From Arthrobacter koreensis (GTDB taxonomy: Bacteria; Actinomycetota; Actinomycetes; Actinomycetales; Micrococcaceae), in contig NZ_WACG01000005.1 in assembly GCF_009193255.1 (NCBI RefSeq), forward strand, positions 1-64,000: 64,000 bases of DNA, given 5' to 3'. Within the stretch, counting starts at the first letter, position 1. Each line of letters begins with the position of its first letter. The translations under genes were made by a program, and so were the position numbers. The notes beneath the pieces are model-generated. The model made no database searches, was not told the DNA's origin, and was given only the letters and a program-made list of their open reading frames with translations. Below, piece after piece: positions 8,167-17,164 of this stretch.

Positions 8167-9300
8167 GTGTCAACTGGGGACAATTCCGGCAGCGCAGTAA
8201 AAGAACGGCTGTCCTGGATCGATTTTTCAAAAGGTCTTTGCATGGTCTTGGTGGTCCTGTATCACCTGTCCCTGTGGATGGAGACGGAGGTCCACAGCGG
8301 CCCCGGGTTGTGGTGGGTTATCAGCGACGCGCTCAATCCCCTCAGGATGCCGCTGTTCTTTTTCATCTCGGGGTATTTGAGCGTCTCGGCGCTGCGCCGC
8401 CCGCTGGGCAGCTCCCGATCACGCACGCTCGGGTTGTACTACGTCTATGTCTTGTGGACTGCGCTGTTCCTGCTGCGCCGGTGGCTCCCGTTCCTGTCGG
8501 CCGACGCCGAACCTGAGGTGGGGCAGCTGCTCCTCAGCCTGGTGCTTCCCACATCATTCTGGTACCTGTACGCCCTGCCGGTTTTCTTCCTCGCCACGAA
8601 GTTTTTGCTGCGGATGTTGGGGAACCGCAGCGCATACGCCCTTATCCCGCTCGCCGTGATGAGTGCGTTGTCACCCCTGGTGCAGCCGTACACCCAGGGA
8701 CTGCTGACCGAACCGTTTGATGCCGCAAAAATACCCTCCGTCCTGGCGAACTTCCTCTGGTTCTATCTGGGAGTGCACGGCGCGGCGCTGTGGGCGAGCT
8801 TCAGCCGCCGTCGAAGCTATGGCGTCCTCGGACTGTCCGCGGCCCTCTACGTCGCCATCTATGCGGTCATGACGGCATTCCGCCTGGAGCTGCTGCTGGA
8901 GACCGTGCTCTCCGGCCTGGCCCTGTTCGTCACGGCGCAGCTTGTATCCCGGATTAACATGGATTCGCGGGCGGGCCGCGGCCTACGTCGGATTGGATCC
9001 CAGACATTGCCCGTCTACATCTTCCACATCGTCCTGATTTCCGCACTGAGCGCGGTAGTCAAGTTGACTGGTCTCATGCCCCTGCTGCAAAGCTCACCGG
9101 GAATGGCGGCAGCAGTCGTTCCGCCCCTGCTGGCTCTGCCGGTCATCCTGCTCTGCCTGAGCGCCGGATCGCTGATCAAACGCTCGCCCTTCCCATGGCT
9201 CCTTGACGCACCCTCCTTCCTTGTAGGAGCACGCAAGCCCAAGGAGGATGACAGCCGCGCAAAGGCCGCCGGCTCCCCGAATGCAGGGCTGAACCGGTAG
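8167..9300 (+). CDS. Acyltransferase-3 family membrane protein
   Basis: A 377-aa integral membrane acyltransferase of the OafA/WecH-like family, which moves acetyl or other acyl groups onto sugars or other envelope molecules. The first helix carries the family hallmark RLSWIDFSKGLCMVLVVLYH with the conserved His; about ten hydrophobic segments follow. There is no SGNH domain. The start is GTG at 8167 with AGGAGG four bases upstream; starts at 8098 and 8143 are in frame but lack a site. It converges on the larger SGNH-acyltransferase gene at 9397 and sits at the edge of the polysaccharide locus, so it may decorate the same polymer. The substrate is unknown. Confidence 0.85.
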   Translation: MSTGDNSGSAVKERLSWIDFSKGLCMVLVVLYHLSLWMETEVHSGPGLWWVISDALNPLRMPLFFFISGYLSVSALRRPLGSSRSRTLGLYYVYVLWTALFLLRRWLPFLSADAEPEVGQLLLSLVLPTSFWYLYALPVFFLATKFLLRMLGNRSAYALIPLAVMSALSPLVQPYTQGLLTEPFDAAKIPSVLANFLWFYLGVHGAALWASFSRRRSYGVLGLSAALYVAIYAVMTAFRLELLLETVLSGLALFVTAQLVSRINMDSRAGRGLRRIGSQTLPVYIFHIVLISALSAVVKLTGLMPLLQSSPGMAAAVVPPLLALPVILLCLSAGSLIKRSPFPWLLDAPSFLVGARKPKEDDSRAKAAGSPNAGLNR

Positions 9301-9396
9301 ATCCCGCACGGGAAGTGTTCCACCGGTCCAGCCCTCCTCCTCCCTCACAGGCGAGAGGACTTCGGGAGTCCGAAAGGTTGTTGTGGCCCCGAAGAC

Positions 9397-11619
9397 CTAC
9401 ATGACACCGAGGAGCACAGGCGCCAGGAACCGGGCATATGCCGGTGTGATGTGGGAAGTATCCACACGGACCGGGGTGCTTCCCACGAATCCCGGGCAGG
9501 CACCGGACGCGTCACAGAACCACCTGTCGGTGGCGACGTAACGTGCACCCGTGGATCCCGCTGCACCTTCCTGTGCCTGCTGCATCTGGCGCCACTGTTG
9601 AGAGACCGCGCTCACACAGTCTGTCGGCGATCCGACCCGCGTTACGCAGTCCTGGAGGTTCCGGCCGGCGGGTGGCGGTGCGAGCAGCAGCACCTCGCCG
9701 ACACTGTCCTGAACTGCTGCAATGGTGTCAGACAACCCTCCCTGCACCTCATCTACTGCAGAGGGAGTGCCGTCCCCGCCCGTTCCGGAGGCGAGGCGGG
9801 ACAGTGTGTTGTCAGCATCCGCAAGAATAAGAAGGTCCGGCTTGATGTCCCTGATCTGGGCAAGGGCCCATTCCCGATGCTCCGCGCATTCCGGATAGTC
9901 CGTGCCGCCGTCCCGCGTCACTTGGACCGATGCTGCCGGGCACTGACCTTTGGTCAGGGGTATCACCCGGAAGTTCGCGCTCTCGGCGGCGGCACGGATG
10001 CCAGGCATCCAGGCGATGGCATAGGAATCCCCCAGTACAGCTACGGTCTTGACCGGCATGGGAGGGCCCTGGGCGCAGCCGTCGAAATTGCTGGCAGTGA
10101 TCTCGGCACACCCGTCGCTGTTTACTTCCTTGATCCATGCTGAGGTGCCCAGGGACTCGACCGATGGCGAAAACTCGGGGAACTCCCTGGCGGCCAGTGC
10201 GGCTGAAACGGCTCCTGCCACCTCCTCCGCAGGCTCCGGCTTGGCAGCCGAACCGGCGCCTGCGGGTGTACCTTCTTCGGTGTCTTCGGTTGACGTGCCC
10301 GCCGCTGTTGCCAATGACGCACCGGAGGTGCTGCCGCCCCCGGGGCCGGCGGGGTTGAGGAGCAGGACTACGGCTAGCACTGCGGTGAACACGCCCTGCC
10401 CGGCAAGCGCCACGGGTTTCCAACGAGGCGGCGCCCAGTTGGACAGAGCCTGCCGGCCTCCGGGGTCCCGGGTTGTCCCAGCCCGGCCAAACAGGCGGGA
10501 ACGCCTCATGGGATCTTCCACCAGATGGAAGGAAAGGACGGAGAGAACGGTGGTCAAGGACAATACGGCAAGCGCGTAGGCCGTCCCGGACTCGGGGAAG
10601 AAAACGCGCAGCAGAATGATGGCGGGAAAGTGCCAGAGATACAGCGAGTAGGATATCTGGCCGAGGTATTGGGACACGGGGTTAGTCAGGAGCAGCATGC
10701 TTCGTGGAGTGTGTCCTGTTCCACCCGCGATCACCAGGACGGCTCCGAAGACAGGAAGCGCAGTTCCGGGAGCCGGAATCCCGCTGTCCGGATGGACTAC
10801 GAACAGGCTGGCCAGGATCATCATCAGGCCTGTGACCGCCATAGCGCTGCGCAGCCGTGCGTCCAGCCGCCCGAAAAGCGGCAGCGCCAGAGCGGCCAGA
10901 GCCCCGGCGGCGAGTTCCCAGGTGCGGGTAAACGTTGAGAAGTAGGCCCATGTCGGCGCGGCCGTCACCTGCCATAGCGCATAACCAAACGAGGCTGCTG
11001 CCACGAGGGCCATCAGCCCTGCGGTGACGGCAGTCGGGGAACGGCGTCCTGTCCTCATTCCAATAAATGCGGCGGCTATGATCAGCCAAGGCCAAAAGAG
11101 GTAGAACTGCTCCTCGACTGCCAGTGACCAGTAATGCTGCAGCGGGGATACCACTCCGTCGGTCTGCCAGTAGTCCGTACCGACGGCTGCGAAGTGCCAG
11201 TTAGCGGCGAACAGCGCCGCGAAAATGCCGTCCGTCCGGACGGAGGCACCCCTGGCCGAGTTGTAGAGCAGGTATGTGGCGGCCACCGTGACTACCACTA
11301 CCAGGAGCGCCATGGGCAGGATTCTGCGGGCCCGCCTGGCATAAAAGGCACCAAAATCGATTCTTCCGCTCGCCGCCACCTCGCGGACCAGCAGTCCCGA
11401 AATGAGGAAGCCTGAGATGACAAAGAAAACGTCCACCCCGACAAAACCGCCCGCAGGCCGCTCGAAAAGGTGATTGAGGATCACGGCTACAACAGCCAGG
11501 GCACGCAGGCCCTGGATGTCCCGCCGTTGCCGCGACACACGGTGAGTCCCAGCAGGACCAGGCGTCGCGGGGTTGCCCTCTGGCGATTTGCGCGCTCCGG
11601 ACAGTGCATGGCTGTTCAT
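9397..11619 (-). CDS. Acyltransferase-3 / SGNH fusion (OafA-like)
   Basis: A 740-aa two-domain protein. The N-terminal membrane domain (about 30-400) begins RQRRDIQGLRALAVVAVILN with the family's R-H pattern (ILNHLFERPAGGFVGVDVFF). A Gly/Ala/Glu-rich linker (about 425-465) follows. The C-terminal extracytoplasmic SGNH domain (about 515-740) has the GDS nucleophile motif in VAVLGDSYAIAW and the distal D-x-x-H in VDTSHITPAYARFL. Such proteins O-acetylate cell-surface glycans. It is the last gene of a three-gene minus-strand run, overlapping the glycosyltransferase upstream by ATGA. This supports a role in modifying the locus's polymer; the exact acyl group is not determinable. Confidence 0.9.
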   Translation of the reverse strand: MNSHALSGARKSPEGNPATPGPAGTHRVSRQRRDIQGLRALAVVAVILNHLFERPAGGFVGVDVFFVISGFLISGLLVREVAASGRIDFGAFYARRARRILPMALLVVVVTVAATYLLYNSARGASVRTDGIFAALFAANWHFAAVGTDYWQTDGVVSPLQHYWSLAVEEQFYLFWPWLIIAAAFIGMRTGRRSPTAVTAGLMALVAAASFGYALWQVTAAPTWAYFSTFTRTWELAAGALAALALPLFGRLDARLRSAMAVTGLMMILASLFVVHPDSGIPAPGTALPVFGAVLVIAGGTGHTPRSMLLLTNPVSQYLGQISYSLYLWHFPAIILLRVFFPESGTAYALAVLSLTTVLSVLSFHLVEDPMRRSRLFGRAGTTRDPGGRQALSNWAPPRWKPVALAGQGVFTAVLAVVLLLNPAGPGGGSTSGASLATAAGTSTEDTEEGTPAGAGSAAKPEPAEEVAGAVSAALAAREFPEFSPSVESLGTSAWIKEVNSDGCAEITASNFDGCAQGPPMPVKTVAVLGDSYAIAWMPGIRAAAESANFRVIPLTKGQCPAASVQVTRDGGTDYPECAEHREWALAQIRDIKPDLLILADADNTLSRLASGTGGDGTPSAVDEVQGGLSDTIAAVQDSVGEVLLLAPPPAGRNLQDCVTRVGSPTDCVSAVSQQWRQMQQAQEGAAGSTGARYVATDRWFCDASGACPGFVGSTPVRVDTSHITPAYARFLAPVLLGVM

Positions 11620-12791
11620 GCTTTCCCTTTCACGTAGGACCCGCGGGACGGCAGCAAGTGTGCGGCGATTCTGTTCCGGTACAACTCCGGGCTGTGGCGC
11701 CCGGCCGCGGTCACCGCATCAGCAGCAGCAAGGTCGCAGTACCAGCTCCACTGAGCGAGCATTTTTTCCACAGCCTCAGCGATGGCTCCCGGGTCAGACG
11801 GCGGCACCAGCCGCACGCTGCTGTAGTTACCGGCCGCTTCCCGCAACCCTGATGTATCGCTGACCACTGCCGGACGGCCCGCAAGGATTGCTTCGACGGC
11901 TGTATTGCCAAACGGTTCGTCGGCTCGGGACGGCACCAGCACAATGTCCGCCTCGGCCAAGTACGGCCAGACGTCAGGTTGGAAACCGTGCAGATGGACG
12001 CGGTCCTGTAGACCTAAGTCCCGGATGGTCTGGCGGAGCTGTTCCTCATACCCCTCGTTACCGGGATAGACGGCCCCCACTATGTCCAGGCGTGCTGCGC
12101 TGCCGGAGGCCGTGAGTTCTGCGAACGCCTCCACGGCCACATCCACGCCCTTACGATGCGCTAGACGGCCCACGTAGGTGATCCGGGCGTCGCCGTGCAC
12201 TTCCCGCCGAAGCGCCAGCGGGGTCGGGGGCCCGGGAACAGCATTGTCCACAACTGTGGTGCGGCGTCTCAGGCGCGGCTGGGCCGCATGCAGGACAGCT
12301 TCGCTGAACCGGCTGTTGACCAGGATCCGGCTGGCAAACAGCAACGGGGCAGCCAAGGCCCGCTTGATGAAGGGCCGGGCAGATTCTTCCCCCTCATGAA
12401 CGTGCGCAACCACCCTGAGTCCAAGCAGGCGCGGCAGAACCGACCACAACGGCAGGGTGAGCGTACTGACGTACACGCTTTGCGGTTTCAGTCTCCGCAG
12501 AAGCAACAGCATTCGCCAGGTTGCTGCCACGCTCGTGGGCAGCAGCATGGGCAGGGAGCGCGGGGACAGCAGTGCCTTGCGCAGAACCACCGTCCGGCAC
12601 AGCACGACTTCGGCACCGCATTCCAGCAGCTCGGAAATGAGGGGACCTTCGGCCGGAACGGTCACCACTACCCGGGCGCCGCCTTCCTGCAGACCTCGGA
12701 CGCTCTCAAGCAGCACGCGGTCGGATCCGTACAGCTCTGCGGACGGATGCGCGACCAGCACGGTGTCCTGCCGCCCGGCTACGGCATTCAT
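11616..12791 (-). CDS. GT4-family glycosyltransferase
   Basis: A 391-aa GT-B fold glycosyltransferase, cytoplasmic face. The N-terminal Rossmann half starts TVLVAHPSAELYGSDRVLLE. The C-terminal half has ARITYVGRLAHRKGVDVAVE and the donor-binding E-x7-E motif in ADEPFGNTAVEAILAGRPAV, typical of retaining GT4 enzymes. It would add one sugar to the lipid-linked intermediate; donor and acceptor cannot be read. It overlaps both neighbours by ATGA (cytidylyltransferase upstream, SGNH-acyltransferase downstream), so the three are a translationally coupled unit. AGGGG lies about eight bases before its ATG. Confidence 0.9.
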   Translation of the reverse strand: MNAVAGRQDTVLVAHPSAELYGSDRVLLESVRGLQEGGARVVVTVPAEGPLISELLECGAEVVLCRTVVLRKALLSPRSLPMLLPTSVAATWRMLLLLRRLKPQSVYVSTLTLPLWSVLPRLLGLRVVAHVHEGEESARPFIKRALAAPLLFASRILVNSRFSEAVLHAAQPRLRRRTTVVDNAVPGPPTPLALRREVHGDARITYVGRLAHRKGVDVAVEAFAELTASGSAARLDIVGAVYPGNEGYEEQLRQTIRDLGLQDRVHLHGFQPDVWPYLAEADIVLVPSRADEPFGNTAVEAILAGRPAVVSDTSGLREAAGNYSSVRLVPPSDPGAIAEAVEKMLAQWSWYCDLAAADAVTAAGRHSPELYRNRIAAHLLPSRGSYVKGKA

Positions 12792-13249
12792 CCCATGTCC
12801 CCTGCGGAGGCCTCAAGGGGCCGGGCGGCGCTCATGGCAGCCAGCGCGCGCCGGAGGGCCGTGCTGGAGGTGTGAACCGTATAGGGGAAGTAGACAACCT
12901 CCGTGCCGACGGCGGCGAAGCGCCTTTCCAGGTCACGCCCCTTGGCCGTCCCGCGCCAGTCGTCCCCCTTGAAGAAAACGTCAAACCGCAGCTCTTCCCA
13001 CGTGCTTAGCCGGTCGGATTCAACCTCTGCGTAGGCCCTGTCCACGCACTTGATGTTTCCGACAATCTCCAGGCGTTCGGCCAGGGGCACAATCGGCCGG
13101 GTGCCTTTGGTGCTTTCACACAATTCATCTGAAACCACACCTGCGATCAGGTAATCGCAATAGCTTTTTGCGTGCCTGAGGATATTTAGGTGTCCAATAT
13201 GGAACAGGTCAAATGCTCCGGCTGCGTAGCCGACGGCAAACTTTTTCAC
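12788..13249 (-). CDS. TagD-like cytidylyltransferase
   Basis: A 153-aa nucleotidyltransferase of the TagD/GCT family. The HxGH motif is in GAFDLFHIGHLNILRHAKSY, and the second signature is replaced by HTSSTALRRAL near the C-terminus. Family members make CDP-glycerol or related CDP-alcohols from CTP. The start chosen is GTG at 13249, which places VKKFAVGYAAGAFDLFH at the N-terminus, as the family begins. AGAGGG lies just upstream. An in-frame start at 13321 would add 24 unconserved residues. It is the first gene of the unit with a GT4 glycosyltransferase and an acyltransferase. A CDP-alcohol phosphotransferase occurs at 18504-19247, so a phospho-alcohol decoration of the polymer is plausible. 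Confidence 0.85.
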   Translation of the reverse strand: MKKFAVGYAAGAFDLFHIGHLNILRHAKSYCDYLIAGVVSDELCESTKGTRPIVPLAERLEIVGNIKCVDRAYAEVESDRLSTWEELRFDVFFKGDDWRGTAKGRDLERRFAAVGTEVVYFPYTVHTSSTALRRALAAMSAARPLEASAGDMG

Positions 13250-13370
13250 AGCATCCCTCTCAATAACATGTTGGCAACGAAGCCGTTTTGTGGTTGACTT
13301 CAGCAGGTCTCGATTGATCACTTTGCTCGTTTGTCTGTAGCTGGGCGGCAGGCCTACATGAGAGACCTCT

Positions 13371-15950
13371 ATGAATCCCCCTTCATCCCGTTCCCTTCAA
13401 CGCGTTCGAAAACGTGGACACCTTCCCGTTCTCACGGCTGTGCTCTTGAGCCTTGTCGCCTTTCCGGCGCCTGCCTCCGCAGCCGATCCCCCCGAATACA
13501 TTCCGGATGTCCCCCTCCTGCGCGACAGCATGTCCCGTTCGGTCCAGGACGGCTGGGGGAAGTCCGAGAATGGAACCCCCTACACCACCACCTGGCTGCC
13601 GTCCCTCGCGGTGTCCGGCGGCACGGGCACTGTGAAGATGCCGGAGCCGGGGACGTCGCGCACCGTTGAAGCAGGCGTTTCCCCCGCCGCAGACCTCTCG
13701 GCGTCCTACGGCGTTTCGGTGTCCGAACTCCCAGCGAGCGGTGGTGGAGTCCACAGCGGGCTCCAGGTGCGCTATAAAAGTGGATCCTTCTACCAAGCCA
13801 CGCTCCGGGTCCTGCCGGGCGGTGAGGCTTTCCTGGATATTTCCCGCACCAACGGCGGGCCGGAAACCAAATCCGCGCTGGCCCGCTCCGTTGCCCTGCC
13901 TTTCCGCGTTGGCGCGCGGCAGAAGGTGAACATGGAGCTGCAGGCGACCGGCAGTTCGCCCGTGGAGGTGAAGGCTCGTGCATGGCCGGCCGGCACAACA
14001 CCGGGCGAATGGCAGCAAACCGCCTCGGACTCCGGGACTGCCCGGATAACCGCTGCGGGTACGCTCCGGATCACCACCTATGTCTCCGCGACCAGCCAAC
14101 CAGCGACGGTGGCCTATGACGATTTGTCCGCGCAGACGCTGAGGAAAGAAACGGTCCCCGTCGCTCCGCCGCCGGCTCCACCTGTTCCCCCAGTGGAACC
14201 ACCGGTCAGTCCCGCACCGCCCACTGTGCCGGAGCCGCCTATTAAACCGGCGCCACCGGCAGAACCAGGCTCCCGGAACACGGCAGGTTCCGCGCCCGTC
14301 GGAAGCACCGCGTACTCGGTACCTGCACGGGCGGTTTTCGCATCGCCGGGCGGCTCGGACTCCGCTGCCGGTACGCTCGCTGCTCCGCTGCGTACCATCG
14401 GGGCGGCTATTGCCCGCGCATCCCAGGGCGGCACAGTCGTTCTCCGCGGCGGCACCTACCACGAGGAAGTAACCATCCCGGTTAACAAGCCGTTGACTGT
14501 CCAGGCTTACCCCAACGAGGCTGTGTGGCTGGATGGAAGCCGCCAGGTCAGTAATTTCGTACCGTCCGGCAAGGTCTATGCAGCCGCCGGTTGGACTCCC
14601 ACGTTCGACTCCAGCCCTACGTACCAGTGGGGAAAGCCGGGAACCGAGCACGGAGGTTCCTTCGTAGACCCGGCCTACCCCATGGCCTCGCATCCTGATC
14701 AGGTATGGATCGACAATGCGGCGCAGAAGCAGGTGGGTTCCCTGGCTGAGGTTACAGCCGGGACCTTCTACGTGGATTACGCTGCCAAGAAGCTCTACCT
14801 GGGGACAAACCCGGCAGGAAAAACCGTCCGTGCCAGCGCCCTGGCCAAGGCTATGAGCGTCCGCGCCGAGAACTCCGTGGTTCGGGGAATCGGCATTCGG
14901 AGATTTGCCACGTCGGTGCCCCACATGGGCGCTGTCACCGTTGAAAAAACCGGCGTCGTCTTTGAGAACGTGTCGATCACCGACAATTCCACTACCGGGA
15001 TTGCCGTAGGTGCCGGACGGGTCACCCTGCGCAATGTCACCTCGGCCCGGAACGGGCTGATGGGTGTCAGCGTGGTGTACGCCGATGGATTGACGGTGAC
15101 CGGGCTGGATGCCAGCGGCAACAACGTGGAGCGTTTCAAGACCGCACCGGTAGCCGGCGGCATGAAAGTCGGACGAACGCGCGGCGTCAGCGTCAAGCAA
15201 AGCACGTTCCGCAACAATGCGGGTACCGGGCTGTGGCTCGATGAGTCGGTGTACAACGCCGACCTGTCCGGCAACGCCATGACCGGCAATGCGAGTCACG
15301 GCGTCTCGGCCGAGATTTCCGCCAAAGTGCGGTTGGTGGATAACGTCATCGCCGACAACCGGAACTTCGGAGTCAAGGTCAACAACACCAGTGAGGTGGA
15401 GATTTGGAACAACACCTTCAGTGGCAATGGTCGGCAAATAAACGTTGTCCAGGACAAGCGGCGAGCCAGTAACCAGTCGACTCCCGGGCATGACCCCCGC
15501 CAACCGTTCCCTGACAGGACGATGACGTGGGTTAACGGACCGGTAACCGTCCGAAACAACATCATCGCTTCCACCTCCGCTGCCGGAAACTGCCTGCTGT
15601 GTGTGGAGGACTATTCGAGGGAGTTCACCGCTGAGCAGCTCCGCGTCACGGCCCAGGGCAATGTGTATCACCGGGTCAATGCCCAGCAACCCGGATGGGC
15701 CGTGGTGTGGTCCGGAGGTAAGTCCAACGCCCGTGTGTACACCGGTATCGCGGCATTCCGCGCGGCCACTGGCCAGGAGAAAACGCATCTGGAGATCACC
15801 GGGCCCAGCCCCCTGGCTCCAGGCACCCTCATCGCCAACCGCACGGTGCAGGACCAGGCCGGCGCAGTTGCCGTTCCGCTGCCGGCTCCTATAGCCGGCT
15901 TGGCCGGTCAGCCTACGGGAGCACGTCATCTCGGTGCCTTTACCAACTGA
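13371..15950 (+). CDS. Secreted right-handed beta-helix protein
   Basis: An 859-aa exported protein with a cleavable signal peptide (about 1-37, ending APASA). Residues about 48-256 form a beta-rich domain. Residues 257-303 are a Pro-rich linker. Residues about 310-720 form a parallel beta-helix, starting ASPGGSDSAAGTLAAPLRTI (DUF1565-like entry) with repeated N-rich turns such as NNAGTGLWLDESVYN. Such helices occur in polysaccharide lyases, epimerases and binding proteins; no catalytic set can be assigned. The N-terminal domain resembles the C-terminal domain of the 1829-aa protein at 20607-26096, so both probably face the same ligand or wall component. It is the only plus-strand gene in the polysaccharide locus and overlaps the polymerase gene tail-to-tail by 25 bases. 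Confidence 0.85.
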   Translation: MNPPSSRSLQRVRKRGHLPVLTAVLLSLVAFPAPASAADPPEYIPDVPLLRDSMSRSVQDGWGKSENGTPYTTTWLPSLAVSGGTGTVKMPEPGTSRTVEAGVSPAADLSASYGVSVSELPASGGGVHSGLQVRYKSGSFYQATLRVLPGGEAFLDISRTNGGPETKSALARSVALPFRVGARQKVNMELQATGSSPVEVKARAWPAGTTPGEWQQTASDSGTARITAAGTLRITTYVSATSQPATVAYDDLSAQTLRKETVPVAPPPAPPVPPVEPPVSPAPPTVPEPPIKPAPPAEPGSRNTAGSAPVGSTAYSVPARAVFASPGGSDSAAGTLAAPLRTIGAAIARASQGGTVVLRGGTYHEEVTIPVNKPLTVQAYPNEAVWLDGSRQVSNFVPSGKVYAAAGWTPTFDSSPTYQWGKPGTEHGGSFVDPAYPMASHPDQVWIDNAAQKQVGSLAEVTAGTFYVDYAAKKLYLGTNPAGKTVRASALAKAMSVRAENSVVRGIGIRRFATSVPHMGAVTVEKTGVVFENVSITDNSTTGIAVGAGRVTLRNVTSARNGLMGVSVVYADGLTVTGLDASGNNVERFKTAPVAGGMKVGRTRGVSVKQSTFRNNAGTGLWLDESVYNADLSGNAMTGNASHGVSAEISAKVRLVDNVIADNRNFGVKVNNTSEVEIWNNTFSGNGRQINVVQDKRRASNQSTPGHDPRQPFPDRTMTWVNGPVTVRNNIIASTSAAGNCLLCVEDYSREFTAEQLRVTAQGNVYHRVNAQQPGWAVVWSGGKSNARVYTGIAAFRAATGQEKTHLEITGPSPLAPGTLIANRTVQDQAGAVAVPLPAPIAGLAGQPTGARHLGAFTN

Positions 15951-17164
15951 GGCATGACGGGAATCGGCGGCCTGTTGACTGCCGTATAACCCCGGGCGGG
16001 AGCAGTATCTGCTGCCTCCGCCCGGGGTTCCCAAACCACTAGGGACATGGCAAAGAACAGAAGGAAAGAGGTACTGACCTCGGTCAGGCCGTTCTCCAGG
16101 AAACTCCGCAGCAGCAGAAACACCAGCATGGCCGGCAGGAATGAGTCCGGCGCCCTCCTCAGGCTGCGTGACAGGAGGGACAAAGCCCAGACTGCAAGGA
16201 CAAGCGTGCCCAGGACACCGGCTTGGGCGAGAGCCGAGATCCAGCTTGAGTCCAAGACCTGGGAATCCCAGTATTGGCCCTCGACGGCCACCGTCTTGAT
16301 TGACAATCCCCCGCCGACCCATCGCTCCCAGGTGCGGGCAGGCGTATCCAGCACGGTCTCCCACGCGAGGGTACGGGAATTCAGCGTCAGCAGGGATGCG
16401 CTCCCCGGCCGCATGACCATGTTCATCAGTGCAGGGGTATAGAGGAGCGCGGGGAGCATGACCGTCCCGAGCCCAAGTAGTCCAACAGCTACCACACGCC
16501 GCATCCTTCGGAGGGCGAGGACAATCAGGGCCACCGCCAGCGCAAGGCCCAGCAGAGCCGTCCTCGATTCAGTGGCAAGCACTGCGCCCAGCAGTATTCC
16601 GAGGAAAGTGACCCGGGCGAAGGTCCCTTTGCCCCGCAGGATGCTGTGTGCCAAGGCAATGGCAGGAACTCCACACAGCATGGCGATCGCATTGGGCCGA
16701 AGCGGTGGAATGACACCTGAAAGCCGTTGGCCCGCCAACAGCCCCGGCAAGCCAGTGGCGGCGCTCACCAGGCCTACGATCGCCATCGCCACGAGCAGCG
16801 GCTTGAGCGCGGACGGGGTGGGAGAAGCGGCCAGCAGGAATCCCACTGTCGCTGCGACCAGGAGCAGCCGCGCAGCCAGGACAACCGAGGCTCCTATGTC
16901 TCCAACAGCAACAGCACCGAGCAGCGACACCGAAACGAAAAGAAACAAGAGCAGGAAGGGCCGCCCCGGGATCTTCCGGCGCTGCGGCGCCCTGGCCGCA
17001 AGGGCGAAGGCAAGGAGGCAGGCCAGGGCCTGGCAGGCGGCCTTTGCCAGGACCACTCCATCCGCTCCGCCGTCGTAATAGAACCCTTTCCGCCAGGCCA
17101 CTGTGCTGCCCAGTAGCAAGAGCCATATCGCGTACGGGGCAGCCCTGAGGATCCACGCATTCAC
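15926..17164 (-). CDS. O-antigen ligase/polymerase-like membrane protein
   Basis: A 412-aa polytopic membrane protein with about ten to twelve hydrophobic helices and a larger extracytoplasmic loop (about residues 265-325), the layout of Wzy polymerases and WaaL ligases (O-antigen_lig family). In the locus it would polymerise lipid-linked repeat units at the outer face of the membrane. The start is GTG at 17164, overlapping the stop of the Wzz-like gene by GTGA and preceded by GGAGG seven bases upstream. Sequence in this family is poorly conserved, so polymerase versus ligase cannot be decided. An actinobacterium without LPS favours polymerase. Confidence 0.8.
   Translation of the reverse strand: MNAWILRAAPYAIWLLLLGSTVAWRKGFYYDGGADGVVLAKAACQALACLLAFALAARAPQRRKIPGRPFLLLFLFVSVSLLGAVAVGDIGASVVLAARLLLVAATVGFLLAASPTPSALKPLLVAMAIVGLVSAATGLPGLLAGQRLSGVIPPLRPNAIAMLCGVPAIALAHSILRGKGTFARVTFLGILLGAVLATESRTALLGLALAVALIVLALRRMRRVVAVGLLGLGTVMLPALLYTPALMNMVMRPGSASLLTLNSRTLAWETVLDTPARTWERWVGGGLSIKTVAVEGQYWDSQVLDSSWISALAQAGVLGTLVLAVWALSLLSRSLRRAPDSFLPAMLVFLLLRSFLENGLTEVSTSFLLFFAMSLVVWEPRAEAADTAPARGYTAVNRPPIPVMPQLVKAPR

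Noticed and set aside
13383-16364. A 993-codon open frame on the minus strand opposite the beta-helix gene
   Set aside because: Its product is low-complexity and lacks any domain, while the plus-strand frame has a signal peptide and a clear beta-helix. High GC keeps the antisense frame open.
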